This document shows, one piece after another, positions 10,700-24,830 of a stretch of 64,000 nucleotides of DNA. The stretch covers positions 14,197,249-14,261,248 of the forward strand of contig OY992832.1 of the NCBI GenBank assembly GCA_963921425.1, given 5' to 3'. The DNA is from Dryas octopetala (taxonomy: Eukaryota > Streptophyta > Magnoliopsida > Rosales > Rosaceae). The number at the start of each line of letters is the position of its first letter. Position 1 is the first letter of the stretch. The notes under the pieces are model-generated. The model was not told the origin of the DNA. It searched no databases and saw nothing but the letters and a program-made list of their open reading frames with translations. A program made the translations under genes and the position numbers.

Positions 10700-13250
10700 A
10701 TTTAGGCAGTAATACCTAATTTGTGTTTGATTATAGCGTGGTCGGATGAATTACTATTACAAGTTTATTTCTGAAAACTACTATAGTATTCATCATATTT
10801 AGGGTATGTTGTTGAATACATTAGCCATTATTTTCAGAAAAGGTAACAAGTTTATTTACTTGGTAAATATTACAACTAAGTCATGACAATATCCCCATAT
10901 TTGCTCATTGCGGTGCAGGTGAAGTGATTAATAATATAGCAATGTATTTATCATTACCCTTTATTTCCTCAGCATTCTCGCTCATGTGATCCTCTCGTTT
11001 CTCCTACCACTTGCTGCAATGCATTATGCCTTGCATTGTCAGGTTGCCAGAAAGTTTGGTGGTTGATGTGCTTTATAAGTTTTCAAGTTTCTTTCCACTA
11101 GCTTTCAAGTTTCTTTCCACTCATTCGAGAAGAATTTTCCAATTTCCTTCCAAACAGTGACCTGTAGGGTTGATTGTGCTCAGTGAGTTCTGTATGTGTA
11201 TCTAAATTATCTTTTCAAATACTAATCCTTTCACAATGTTTTAGTTCTTTTGAAATTAGGCATTAAACTTAACCATTAGTCAAAGAAAGATTGTATTTTG
11301 GAAGAGAGAAAATGCATAAGGAATTCATCATATAAGATTGCAAAATTCTGTCACCTGACAAAATATTCTCCATCCCAATTTTGTTAGAATGCATAATTTC
11401 AAGCTACATTCACATCTTGATCTTGATACAAAACAATGGTGATCTGATTTTTTGAGCTGATTTAGCGATATACCTAACTTGCGTTTGCTTATGTTGCATT
11501 CGGATGAATTACTATTACAACTTTATTTCTGCTCACTACTATAAATTCATCATATTCAGAGCATTTTACAGAATATACTAGTCACTATTTTCACAGAAGG
11601 TAACAAGTTTATTTACTTGGTAAGTATTACAACTAGGTCATAACAAAATTCTCATATATTTTCCCATTGTCGGAGTGGGGTAAATGATTTATCTTATAGC
11701 AATCTATTACAACAGCTACGCTTGGTGCAATGCATGTAGACTTAAATTCCCAGTTTTCAGAGCAACTTTGCTGGTTGGTGCAGGGAGCTACTTTTGCGAA
11801 AAACCTATTAACATAAATCTCCTTTATTTCGTTTGTACCAGCTTCTGAAGTTTCCTCTCTCTATGCCTGATCAGGGAAACCCTTCTTGAATGTGAAAGTT
11901 GTGGAAGTGGGGTAAGTGCTATATTACTCACAAACTGAGCAAACTCTTTTAAGCGAACTCTCGAACTACCGTCCTCATCCTTAGAAAGGGTTTTTCTAGA
12001 ACTCCATCCTTTTGAAGATTTAATTTTGAGAAGCCTTAGAAACTCCCACAATTCACTACAATCTATTCCCAACCGAAGAGCTTTTTAAGTTTCCTCGAGC
12101 TTCTTTCTCACTTGTTCAAGAACTTTCCAGTCTTCCTCCAAAGAGTGACCTGTAGGGTTAATTGTGCTCGGTAAGATCCTTATTGTGTATCTAAATCATT
12201 CAATTGCTAATCCTTTCAAGATTTGTTAGATCTTTTGAATATCTGGATTAAACGTAACCATTAATCGACAAAAGATTGTATTTTGAAAAAGGGAAAAATG
12301 CATAGTGATTCATCGTATGAGATTGCAAAATTGTGTCATCTGACAAATATACTCCCTCACAGTTTGTTGAATGCATATTCTAGACCTTGATCTTGGTATG
12401 AAAAGTAACATGATTGCTCATTCCCATTTCCTGTGAGGGTTGTAAATTTTGCAAACTCATGAATGAGGGCAAATGACTTCTTGGCCCAATTTAAGACGGA
12501 TCTGGACTTTTTTGTTTTTCTTTCTGCTTTTTCCTTTCTTTTTTTTCCTTAGATGACTTTCTTGTAATATTACATATTTTGTATGTCTTAGAAAAAAACA
12601 TTATCCAGTTGGTGCAATGCATGTAGACTAAATTGCCAGATTGAGAGAAATTTAGCTGGTTGGTGCGGGAATCTACTTTCCGAAAAAAGAGAAACTTTGC
12701 TGGTGGGTGCATGAAGCTACTTTTGCGAAAAACTGTTAACATGAATTCCTTTATTTTGTTTGTTACCAGCTCCTGAAGTTTCCTCTCTCGATACCTAATC
12801 AGGGAAACCCTTGTTGAATGTGAAAGCGTTGGAAGTGGGGGAAGTGCTATATTACTCACATCGCTCTCACAAAGTCTAAGAGCTTTTTAAGTTTCCTCGA
12901 GCTTCTTTCTCACTTGTTCAAGAACTTTCCAGTCACCCTCCAAAGAGTGACATGTAGGGCTGATTGTGCTTGGTAAGATCCCTATTGTGTATCTAAATCA
13001 TATAATTGCTAATCCTTTCAAGATTTGTTAGATCTTTTGAATATCTGGATTAGATGTAACCATTAATCGACAAAAGATTGTATTTTGAAAGAGGGATAAA
13101 TGCATAGGGATTTCATCGTATGAGATTGCAAAATTGTGTCCTCTGACAAATATACTCCCTCACAGTTTTGTTAGAATGCATATTCTAGACCTCGATCTTG
13201 GTATGAAAGGTAACCTGATTGCTCATCCCCATTTCCTGTGGGGGTTGTAA
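10700..13250. repeat. Three tandem units of about 0.75-0.9 kb in copy A
   Basis: Units share two blocks: GGATGAATTACTATTACAA... (10746, 11502) and CCTGTAGGGyTGATTGTGCT... (11161, about 12150, about 12953). Copy C has one unit only (26.97-27.86 kb). On the minus strand three of the blocks hold a related unrecognised reading frame (SNIALxxLPxLSHSxRVSLIR) near 11.8-12.1, 12.7-12.95 and 27.4-27.6 kb. Confidence 0.75.
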
Positions 13251-13926
13251 ATTTTGCAAGCTCATGAATGAGGGCAAATGACTTCTTGGTCCAATTTAAG
13301 ACGGATCTGGACTTTTTTGGTTTTTTTTTTAATGTTTTTTCCTTGAGCACTCCCACACCCGACACAGATAGTTTTACCACAGAAGTAGATTCAGAGGTTG
13401 AATCCGTCTTGTCATATCTCTTCCTCCTCTGTTATAGGTATTGGATCTCTCTTACGCTTACAACATAGGGGGCTGCTTACTTTCTTCGGGTGCATCGATG
13501 AATATGACTGGTGATTCTTCACTTCTTACTTCCCTTTGTTCTCCATCTAAGTTCCTAATTGTTTAAACTGCAAACTCTGAACAATTCCCTCTAGCCAGTC
13601 TTGCTGACAATTATAAGATTGTTGGTTCCATTTGTCATATCTTTATCTAATTAGTTTAAAATTCCCTAGTTAGCATAATTGTTGTATGATTATAATTGGA
13701 TCTAGTTGGATCACATGAATGGAATTCTAGGAGCATTGGTTAATAAAATTTCCATGTTTGAACATTACGTCTTTTTCTTTTAATCTCTTCTTCCGTTTTT
13801 TTTTTGTCTTGACAGCCTTCTTCATTACTTTGTTTTCTTTTGACCATTTTTCTCTATCTTATTTCTTTCCATTATCGGTTGATTTCTCCTGACCTATATG
13901 TACTTTAACTAAAAAAAATCCAGATA

Positions 13927-15129
13927 TTGGGAAATGGTGATGTAGGAAGCACGGACACGCACACGCACACGGACATGGACACGGACACGGGCATAGACAC
14001 GGGCACGGGCATCGGGAAACAACATGATACGACATGCCAACACGGAAAATTTCCAAAAACTAGGAATGTTGGTTGGTCCGATGTGGAATCAGCGGAAGAT
14101 GTGCTTGCCAATATTCTCTCAAGGCTTCCTGTCAAGTGCCTCTCAAGTGTCAAGACTGTTTCTAAACTTTGGCATAGATTGATTCGCAGTCCAAGTTTCA
14201 CTGTATTGCATTTAAGCCGATCAAGAGAAAATGCAATCTATACTTTATCCTTTTATGGATGTTATAAGAAATCTGCATTTGGTCAATGCTGATGGGGTAA
14301 CCGCTGCACGAACCACGCTTCCTGGTTTTGAAACTATTTCAACTCTTAGTATGATTTGTTCCTATAGTGGGTTGATATGTTTCACCAATTATCCCTGGTT
14401 TCCTCACTCATATAAGACAAAAGTGGTAGTGACAGACTTGAAAATCCAAATGTGCAATCCTGCTACTCGTCATGTTCGGTTACTACCTAAAGGTAGCTCA
14501 TTAGAACAGGAACTAGGCATGGGGGTTGCCTTTGTTCCAGTAATCAGTGAGTATAGAGTATTTCGGTTTTTTCATTCCAAATCCAAATCTCAAGTAGTCC
14601 GTCCTGAGTGTGAGATATTTTCATCAAGGACTGGAACCTGGAGAGGCATAGGTTGTGTTCAGAATTGTCCTATGGGTGCAAATCACGTGTTTGTTAATGG
14701 AAAAGTTTACTGGTTTATTGCTTCAGAAGAAGATCATGAAATCCCTGGATTCATTCTTTCAATTGATATGGAGGAGAATTTTAAAATTATCAGCCTTCCA
14801 GACGAAGTCACTGAACACTCCTTCTTAATTAATCTTGAAGGTTGCTTATCATTAGTAGTTATTTATGATCATGATGAAATCGTGGAGGTATAGATCTTAA
14901 AGGATGAAGATGCGTTTGTGGGAGAAGAAATGTAGTGATTATATCCCCTATGAATCTATAGGGTGCCTTGACTCTGTAGTGGCAAGAAATAATGACATCT
15001 TTTTCATAACTACAGAACATTATTTTATCTTTAATACCGATGAGATGACTTGGAATGAGCTCGATTATGAAGAATTGTTTGAAGGGAATTCTCCTGTTGT
15101 CTTTACTTATAGTGAAAGCCTTCTCCCCT
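13927..15129 (+). pseudogene. F-box/FBA protein pseudogene (copy A)
   Basis: The first frame starts with a His/Thr/Asp/Gly-rich stretch from an ACACGG-type microsatellite (13950-14020) and runs into an F-box (ESAEDVLANILSRLPVKC). Compared with copy C, copy A lacks 2 bp near 14240, which shifts frame. The rest of the F-box-associated domain stays open in a second frame (14231-14893) until a TGG has become TAG at 14891-14893. A further 2-bp loss follows near 14910. The C-terminal part is readable in a third frame to a conserved splice donor at 15130. F-box proteins are substrate receptors of SCF ubiquitin ligases. With two frameshifts and a nonsense codon this copy is very likely non-functional. 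Confidence 0.85.
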
Positions 15130-16862
15130 GTAAGTATTATAATTGGTTTCAACTTATAACTCTTTTTTAATGCTCAAAGTTCACTGATTATTATCTTTCT
15201 TCTTATTTAACTAGTGGGTATTTATCCAAAAGTATCTTGAAATTGTGATATTTACCCAGTAGAATCCTATCTTAATCTGAACCGAGTAGATGATACTAAC
15301 TCATAATGCAACCATTGTGATAATTTGGCATGGCCTAAAGAAAGCAGCTTATTGGTTTTTTTTACTTATGAACTTGGGGATCATCTGACATGTTTTTAAA
15401 TATCTTAAACAGGTATCTGAGTTCTGTATTCTGCAAGAGAAAAGAGGAGCAATAAAAGAGAAACATGATTCTGGTTCTTGTGGTATTTTTTCCAGCATGA
15501 CAACATATTTAGTTGAACTCCTATGCATACTTCAACAACTCTTTTTTTTTTTTTTAGTTACTTTTTGCTTTATGTACTTAGTTAACTTTTTGCTTTAGGT
15601 ACTTTTGAACTGGCAGTTGTTATGTATTGTTTATTTGAATTCTGAATATTCTGAGTGTTTTAACATTATCCTTTACCCTTTATTTTACTATGTATTTTGC
15701 CTTTTGTCTTTACCATTCTTGTTTTTATTGACAAGAAGCATTTTTTTGGGGGTAGTCAACCTGAATGATGTTTTTTAGACAATGGGAATTCTGGATGGAT
15801 GAATTCTATGCATCTGACTTATCTTTCAAGAACCTACAAGGACAACAATAATAAACACCATTTTAACACCTAATAGTAATCTCAATCCATTAGTTGGTGA
15901 TCAAAAGTGGTCCAAAAGAAGGCATCTTTCATGACTGTGCTGTAAACAACTTGTAATCTTTTTTTGGTCGGGATGCAATTGTAACTATGATAAACTATAA
16001 GTACAAATATGAATGCGCAGGTTTATTCCCATAAATTTGCTAAGTTATCTCTTTGCCTGCCTAGGTACCACTCACAAAACCTTGCCTACCAAGCCCTTGC
16101 TCCTTATTTCATAGTTATTGCCATAATTGGTTTTTATATTTCATAATACAATCCAAACCGAATCCAATTAAAGGTTAGATAATTTAGATTTCTTTGTTTT
16201 AATAATGTTTCTTTAATTCAGTGTTAGTCAAATTTTCCGCAATTACACAATAAACATAATTATGACCAAAAAGACCAAACAAAAAATACAACTATCAAAA
16301 TCCAAATCATTGTTCACTAAACATGACTTGTGTTTCAAACATAATGTCAAGGCCTCCAAGAATTCTTTTATCTATCGGGAACCACATCACCTTCATCTGT
16401 TAAATTACATTTGGATGGTTTTGACTTTTGAGGAGTTTTGTGATTTGTCATTGTCATGGTAATCCTATTTTGGCAGGAGCCCAAAATATTGAGTATAACA
16501 CTAATTAAAAGAGGTGTTATGCGGCTTGGGTTGGCACAAGTTCGACATAAGCACAATAAAATTAAAACATGCACAGTACGGTACAAGTAAATGAACTAAA
16601 TCAAAAATTTTAGCCCATCAAACATAGCACAGTACGAGCACGAACACGAGCACAAAATGGATCTGAACTAGGTAGGTCCACATCTGCAATTTTTGCATAT
16701 TTTTCTACCTTTCCATTGAATCTAGATATGGTTTTGAGATATATAGAAGGGCATCATGAATATTTTACATGAAAAAGAGAAAAGTAACTTTTGGAAAAGG
16801 AAGGTAAAAAAAACTTATTTGACATTAAAATGGGTTATTCAATTAAATTATCCATCTTTTTT
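15130..16862. other. 3' flank of F-box copy A and intergenic sequence
   Basis: The first 0.8 kb matches the 3' flank of copy C, including an acceptor-like ACAG near 15413 and a TTTTTTTGGGGG motif near 15750. From about 15960 to 16860 I see no gene. The GTACGAGCACGAACACGAGC stretch at 16630-16650 resembles hAT subterminal repeats. Confidence 0.5.
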
Positions 16863-17741
16863 GAGAAATTTTAGTCAATAACCCTTTTAAATATCTCTTA
16901 AACTTTTTTGACCTCTACCCCCAAAACTAACAATAATGACCCTTTTGTATTATTCAGATCAAAATACCATTTATATACAAAACTATCACCACAGTACACT
17001 ATGTATCGACCTTCCTCCACCTTCTTCCTACAGCAGCCACGGGGAGCGATCTCCCTCACCGGCCAACGACCCATCATCACCTCTCTCTATCTCTATCCCT
17101 TTCTCGGACAACCCAAATCTAAAAAAAAAAATAAAAAAAATTCAAAAACCTAGATATGAGTTTTTCTCTAAATGGGTTGGGAGGGAAGGGGAGAGAAAGA
17201 GAGATAAATATGAGATGTCGGTGAAGGAGGTGGAGGATGGTGATGGACACCCGCCAACGACCCATCATCTTCTCTCTCTATCTCTTTCTCATTCTATCTC
17301 AACTCAAATCTTAAAAAAAAAAAAAAAATTGAAAACCTAGATTTGGTGGAATGTGCTATAGCACGATCTAGTGGAATGTGGCGACTACAAATTCTATCAG
17401 ATCTAAAAAAATTTCTAGGTTTTGATGGGTCTGATCTCTCAAAAAATCAACCATATTATGGATTTTTTTTTTTGGGTTTTGCTGGGTGATGTGGGTTTTT
17501 TTTCATTGAATTTTGCTGGGTTTGCTGCAGTGGCGGAGGATGGGGGCGTCGATGGCTGTGGCAGTGAGGGGGAGTGGTTGGCTGGGAAAGAAAAAAAAAA
17601 AAAACTACAATAAAAAATAAAGTTTTATATAGAGGGTATTATGAGTATTTCACTAACAAAAGGTTCATAAAAGTTAATTTTAAAGTTAGAGGGTCAAAAA
17701 GTTTAAAGGGTAGTTAAATAGATTATTGAATAAAATTTCTC
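16863..17741. mobile_element. Mutator-like MITE with 9-bp target duplication
   Basis: Ends GAGAAATTTTAGTCAATAA and its inverse (GAGAAATTTTATTCAATAA), with similarity over about 70 bp. An exact 9-bp duplication, ATCTTTTTT, lies at 16854-16862 and 17742-17750. The interior has an internal repeat of GCCAACGACCCATCATC (17061 and 17255) and CT-rich tracts. It has no transposase. Confidence 0.85.
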
Positions 17742-18319
17742 ATCTTTTTTTTTGTGACTATTTGCCAAGGAATGAAATTTCAGGTTTCGAGGAAATTTCG
17801 ATGGAAATTTCGACGGAAATTTCAAAGATTTTTAAATTTCGACAAAAATTAGATGGAAACGATGGAAATTACTATCAAAATACGGAAATTTTGAATGAAA
17901 CTTTACCATATGTTTATTTAACATATTATCTACTAAATTGATAAAAAACATTGAAGAAACTAATTATATATATAGTAGGCTTCATGTGATATAAGATGAA
18001 TATAATGTGCGCTGGAGACAAATACTGATAAATAAAATTAGTATAATGAATAAATGAAATTAGTATATTATTTATACTCTATAATCTATACATTAAACCC
18101 TATATATTTTATAATTTATACTCTATATTGTTTAAGATATGGTATATGATATTAGGATTTAGGCCCTTTATGATATTTTTAATTATTTTTTATATAAAAA
18201 TATATTAAAGTTTATTGATTTATGGTTTAAAAATAACTAAACGAAACTTCAAAATGGTCAAAAAAAATTCAAAACCATTTTTTTCCTTTACAATTGCCCA
18301 AATGCCTCAAACCCCAATC

Positions 18320-19912
18320 TAGGCCTCACCAAAAAGCCCAAGGCCCGAAGCCCACCCGAAGCCCGCCCGGCCCATTAGGCCCGAAGCCCGATTTGGCCCG
18401 AAAATTGGGCCGGCCCGGCCCGGTCCGAAAGTCTCTTGGGTTGGGCTTGGGCCATCCCCTTGAAGCCCATGGGCCGCCCGAAGCCCGGCCCGTTTAGGCC
18501 CGCCCAAAGCCCGACCCAAAGTCCAATTTGGAAATCATAACATATTTAATAGGTTTTTTGTTTGTTTACTATAATAAATTATTAATATGCTTATTAAGTT
18601 ATTATATAATACTATAATGTTTGTAAATAGTAATAGTGTAAACTATGTAATACCATAAATAATAAAGTTAAACTTTTAAAATTATATACAACATTACAAG
18701 TATAATAAAATATAAATGTATATGTGTATATACAACTTTTATAATACAAGTATAATTAAAGTTATTAAACCACAATCGTCATTTCATTAATTCAACGATC
18801 TGAACCGTTCATTTTCTATTTTCATAGTCAAAGATCATCCTTACAAAAAATCGGCTAAATCGGAATTCATCTACCCATTCGATTATCATTAGAAAAACCA
18901 CGATCGTTCATTAATTCGACTACCGTTACATTTAGAAAAATCACTTTTACATCTTCGATTAAGCTAATTTTTTGCAAGAATTCTCTTTGAGTGGAGAACT
19001 AAAACTTGAACGGTTCGGATCGTTGAAAACAAGATCGATATGTGAGCTTCTACATATAAATACACTTGAAGAGTATAATTCTAATAACTTTCCCGTTGAA
19101 ACCTTATTGTTTCCATAATTATGAAGACCATAACGTGATTTCAACAATCTGACCTGTTCATTTTCTATGTTCATAGTCAAAGATCATCCGTACAAAAAAT
19201 CGGCTAAATCGAAATTCATCTACCCATTCGATGATCATTAGAAAAACCACGATCGTTCATTAATTTGACCACCATTATGTCACTTTTACATCTCCGATTG
19301 AGCTAATTTTTTGCACAAATTATCTTTGAGTGATGAACTAAAATTTGAACGGTTTGGATCGTTGACAACACAATTGCATCGTTTGTTTATAAAAATATGT
19401 AATAAAATATATAATAATACATATGTACATTTATGTTTTATTATAGTTGTAATGTTGTATATAATTTTAAAAGTTTATTATTTATGGTATTACACTATTA
19501 CTAACATAATAGTATTATATAATAACTTAATAAGCATATTAATAATTTATTGAAGTAAATAAACGAAAAAGCTATTAAATATGTTATGATTCACAAACTT
19601 GACAAATAAACTAGTCAGCTCAGTTGGTTGAGAGTTGAAGCTTGATATGTGAGGTCTCATGTTCAAATCACAATATAGCCAAAATCCTTTTTTTTTTTTT
19701 TTGAAGATATATATGTGTCTAAATAGGCTTTGGGCCCATTTTGGGCCGCCCGTTCGGGCCTAGCCCGGCCCGGCCCTCCAAGCCCGCAAGCCAAAGCCCG
19801 ATGGGCGGGCCTTGGGCTTGTGTATTAAAGCCCAAGCCCGGCCCGGCCCGAAAGCCCTATTGGGCTTCTATAATTCAAGCCCGAGCCCGGCCCGGCCCAT
19901 TGCCGACCCTTA
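18320..19912. mobile_element. Nested non-autonomous hAT element with GGCCCG subterminal repeats
   Basis: Inserted in the AAATTTCG element, with an exact 8-bp duplication, CCCCAATC, at 18312-18319 and 19913-19920. The ends are TAGGCCTCACC and, inverted, TAAGGGTCGGC. Both flanks are dense in GGCCCGGCCC motifs. Inside is an AT-rich inverted repeat (about 18530-18730 against 19395-19590), and within that two direct copies of a 200-bp module (18780-19030 and 19140-19375). No transposase is visible. Confidence 0.88.
19612..19704 (+). mobile_element. tRNA-derived SINE-like insertion
   Basis: TAGTCAGCTCAGTTGGTTGAGAG resembles a tRNA D-arm/A box (AGCTCAGTTGG), and GTTCAAATC at 19661-19669 fits the polymerase III B box. 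A T-run follows. It sits inside the nested hAT element, between the AT-rich arm and the GC-rich end, with no counterpart on the left arm. It could equally be a tRNA fragment. Confidence 0.45.
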
Positions 19913-19927
19913 CCCCAATCAACCCTA

Positions 19928-20194
19928 AACCTTTTAATTTTTTTCTCTTTTTTATTATTTCTTTCCCTTTTTTTTCTTTTTTCTTTTTTTTTTCCTTTTT
20001 TCTTTTCTTTTTTTTTTTCCTTTTTTCTTTTCTTTTTTTTTCCTTCTTTTTTTTTTTTCCTTTTTTCTTTTCTTTTTTTTCCTTCTTTTTTTTTCCTTTT
20101 TTCTTTTCTTTTTTTTCTCCTTTTTTCCTTCTTTTTTTTTCCTTCCTTTTCCTTTCCCCCGTGAGTCACTGAGTCTCCATCTCCAGTTCGTCAT

Positions 20195-20253
<59 letters not shown>
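19928..20253. repeat. Homopyrimidine tract and (CT)n microsatellite
   Basis: About 230 bp are nearly pure T/C on the plus strand (19928-20158), followed by a short mixed segment and a (CT)n run at 20203-20253. The tract belongs to the AAATTTCG hAT family: the sister copy has the same tract at 59287-59386, directly before the N run. The Lys/Glu- or Phe/Ser-rich open frames here are artefacts. Confidence 0.9.
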
Positions 20254-20256
<3 letters not shown>

Positions 20257-20579
20257 CAATCCATCACCAAGCCACCTCACCCTCACCACTTTCTCCCCCC
20301 TGCCGCGCGCCCTCGATCTCCCTCCTGCCGCGCCCCCCGGCCACCCCCTGCCGCCGCCCCTCCACTTTCTCCCCCGATCTCCCCCTGCCGCTGCCAGCGA
20401 AAACTTCGGCGAAATTTCAAAAATTTCGCCGAAATTATCCCGAAAATTTAACAAAACTCCGTTTCGATTTCGATCCCTCCTCAAAACGAAAATTTCGCCG
20501 AAATTTTCAAAATTTAAACCCTTGCTATTTGCATATGCATAAATTGATAATAAAAAAAAAAAAGTAAAAAAAAGAGACA

Positions 20580-20864
20580 TCCGCGTGGGCAGGAAGCTAA
20601 ATTTAGCGCGGAAAAAAAAAAAAAGACATGCTGCTAAATCTTGCTTGGCGCGGAAAAGAAAGGCAGTTAATGAAACACGTGGCACACTTCCATTGGATAG
20701 GTGCCTTGATGCCTTCCGTGATAAAGTAGGAAATGGGTCCTATAAATTAAGGACGTCTGACACTAAACCCCCTCATCGTTCAGAATTCAGATAGAAAGCA
20801 GAGGCAACCAATTCGTCGAAGCTCTTCAAAACTTCTCTATATCTCTAAACACTCAACACTCAAG
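20580..20864 (+). promoter_or_regulatory. Polyubiquitin promoter and leader exon
   Basis: TATAAATTAA lies at 20741-20750 and a CACGTG G-box at 20676-20681. Two GCGCGGAAAA boxes sit at about 20606 and 20648, in a short direct repeat, and resemble E2F-type sites. The leader exon ends CTCAAG/GTTCG at 20864. A leader intron (20865-21281) ends GAACAG directly before the ATG, the arrangement usual for plant polyubiquitin genes. Confidence 0.75.
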
Positions 20865-21257
20865 GTTCGTAATTTTTACTTTACAATTCCCTTTCGAGTT
20901 TACGTCAATTTTAATTTGTTTGATTATTTAGTTGCGGATCAAAGTGTTTATTTATTGTTAATTGGGAATGATTATTGAATGACTAAGTTCTGTATGAAAT
21001 TGTTAACTCAGTGTTGTCAAGATTTTGTTTTGTTTGATTATATAATGACTATGATTTGTATGAAATTGTTTAGATGAAAATCTTTGATTCAGTTGTTTAA
21101 ATTTCTCTGATTTAATCAAATAATTCTCAAGATTCGATTTTGTTTGTATGAATTCCAAGAAACACCACAGCCAATTTGGATTTATATGTTTCTGAGTTGA
21201 TGAAAACCAAGATTTTGTTCTGTTTTAGATTCTGAATTTTATTGGGTGGAAAATTGA

Positions 21258-22883
<1,626 letters not shown>

Positions 22884-23349
22884 ATTCTGAGTGATGCTTT
22901 TGGTGCCATCCTGGTCTGAGCAGTGAGCAGTGAGCGGTGGCTGGCTTTATTGAGTTTTTTAATTCTGTACTTTTATACTCTTGAAATGGAAGATGGATGG
23001 CTCATCCTATAATGTTTTAGTTAATGAATAAAATTGCTTTTTCTATTGGCATATGTTCTGTTTCTGTTTGCATTTGGTATGTTTATTTTATATACATTTA
23101 CATTGCTCTTTCATCTTGTGTCTGTGTCTGGATTTTCGGGATTGAAGAGGTGGGCTTTTTTGCATTATTTGGGATTGTTGGGATTGAAGATCTCCTTGCA
23201 TTTTTTTAGAATTTTGAATAAACTAAGAATCTTACATATGTTCTTATTTATTTTTGGATGATATATACGTGACAGGAATTTTCAAGTTTACAATGTAATT
23301 TTTGACCTTTTTTTATGTGATTATAACTTATGTTATTGATGTCATTGAG

Positions 23350-24830
23350 TGAGAACACAGAACTGCTGAAGATAATTCTTGATAAGAAGATAGTTCAGTA
23401 TGTGGGTTGGTGGATTGATGATGTTTCTGCTTGTTATTGACCATTTTCTCTTTTCCTTGTATCTATTAATGCTGGTTTAATATCTGGTTAAATACAAATG
23501 CCTGTATGTCACTGTGGGACAGCTCTGTGGTAAATTTACTCCCCATGGGCACAGCCAGAGTTCAAGCCCAGGCCATGTCCCTCAGTTGCCTGTTTTATGT
23601 CGTTGTTTATGATTTTAGAGGTAGTTCTACTTAATTCCCTTTTAATTTCTTTTACAAATTATTATATTCTTTCAGTTAGTTCTAGTTTTATATTGTTAAT
23701 TGAATCAAAATATGTGTGCTGAATTCCAAGTTCCCAAATATAATAATGAGGTGATTAACTTAGAGAATGATATGCGTGCTGGGCAAATAATTTTGTGTGG
23801 TTTAAAAATGGTAATTTTAGTATTGTAAGTGAAAATTTGAACCCGTTTTTTTTCTTGTTGGGCCAGGAATATTCTACTCGTTTTTAAATATTAACAAAAG
23901 TTTATTAGCACTGTCTGTTATTAAATTTGTATAGTGAGCTATGTGTATATCCACTGTCAATTTTAGATGCCCCGGAGCATCTCCATGTTTAGAGTGTTCT
24001 TGTTTTGGTCCAGATATTGGAATTGTTGTTTTCAAAATAGAATTTTGTAAAATAATGAACTTAATCTGCACTGCAACACTACAGTATATATCTCTATGCT
24101 CTGGATGTTGATATTTGTTCCTACGCGATTACGATATGAAACAAAAGTTTGACCTCTCCCAGTTTCCATATTGCAGATGGATTACATTTGGAAATCTGCT
24201 CAAGCGGTACAGTATTGGAATCTGCAGAAGATGTGCTTTCCAATATTCTTTCGACTTCATGTTAGGTGCCTGTTTACATTATCCTCTACCCTGTGTTTTT
24301 GACATGTGTTTGCTTGTTTGTCTTTACTATTATATGTAGTATATTTCATTAGCAAGCAGCAATTCTTTTGGGGGCAGTCAAAATCTGAATGATATTTTAC
24401 TCGTAGGAATTTGGATGTATAAGAGCTCTACATGTCACTGTTCATTGGTTCCACTAGACAATTTTTCAAGAGCCATAGGTTGTTCTTCAAGAATATTCGA
24501 CAAGGACTAAATATACACAATTTTAACATACCGACTGGTAATTCCATTTTGCAACCTCAGCGATTCAGAAATCCATTTCATGTAAAAAAGTGATCAAGAA
24601 GCAGTCCTTTAGAAAAAGTCAAGTGTTGGCTGGTCTTGTATGAAAGTGAAACAAGTGAGATGAGCAGCTCCACATCTCACTTGTTGAGTTTATCTTCATC
24701 TTGGTTTGCCTAGATTTGACCTCCATCTAGGACTCCTCTATTAATAGAATACTGAGCATCTATCCTGTTTCTGCAATGGACTTTTGACCCACCATGACCT
24801 TGCGTTCCAAGTTTTCATACTTAGTGAAAT
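23350..24830 (+). repeat. F-box locus duplication, copy B (internally deleted)
   Basis: 23370-24090 matches 28800-29600 of copy C. The short segment 24100-24290 matches the start of the F-box exon, then jumps to sequence matching the 3' flank (31310 onward). 24590-24690 matches 32630-32700. Almost the whole coding exon is gone. No other gene is visible between 22884 and 25100. Confidence 0.7.
24090..24290 (+). pseudogene. F-box gene remnant (copy B)
   Basis: The stretch near 24215-24255 reads GAATCTGCAGAAGATGTGC..., matching the codons for ESAEDVLSNILS at the F-box start. After TCTTTCGACTTCATG the homology stops and resumes in 3' flanking sequence (TTATCCTCTACCCTG). Most of the exon has been deleted, so no protein is expected. 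Confidence 0.7.

Larger units (their letters stand above)
8250..15960 (+). repeat. F-box locus duplication, copy A (pairs with 25150-32750)
   Basis: Matches copy C in order. Shared landmarks include a CT-rich leader ending in a GGTACAATTTTC donor-like site (8419-8430 and about 25251-25262), a spacer of several kb, the F-box exon (13.9-15.1 and 29.7-30.8 kb) and its 3' flank with TTTTTTTGGGGG/TTCTTTTGGGGG. Copy A differs by a hAT-like insertion at about 10.1-10.6 kb and extra tandem units at 10.7-13.2 kb. From 8.1 to 13.9 kb I see no protein gene. The CT-rich segment at 8310-8420 may be a 5' leader exon of the F-box gene. Confidence 0.75.
17766..20524. mobile_element. hAT-type element (AAATTTCG family), host of a nested insertion
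   Basis: Terminal repeats begin CAAGGAATGAAATTTC and, inverted on the right, CAAGGGTTTAAATTTT. An exact 8-bp duplication, CTATTTGC, lies at 17758-17765 and 20525-20532, as expected for hAT. Subterminal regions are packed with GGAAATTTCG motifs. Removing the nested element (18320-19912 plus one duplication) leaves about 1.16 kb. A sister copy starts at 58528. It has no transposase frame. It ends about 220 bp upstream of the polyubiquitin TATA box. Confidence 0.85.

Noticed and set aside
19741..20685. Open frames rich in Phe/Ser (plus) or Lys/Arg/Glu (minus)
   Set aside because: They translate the homopyrimidine tract, (CT)n run and hAT ends; composition artefacts.
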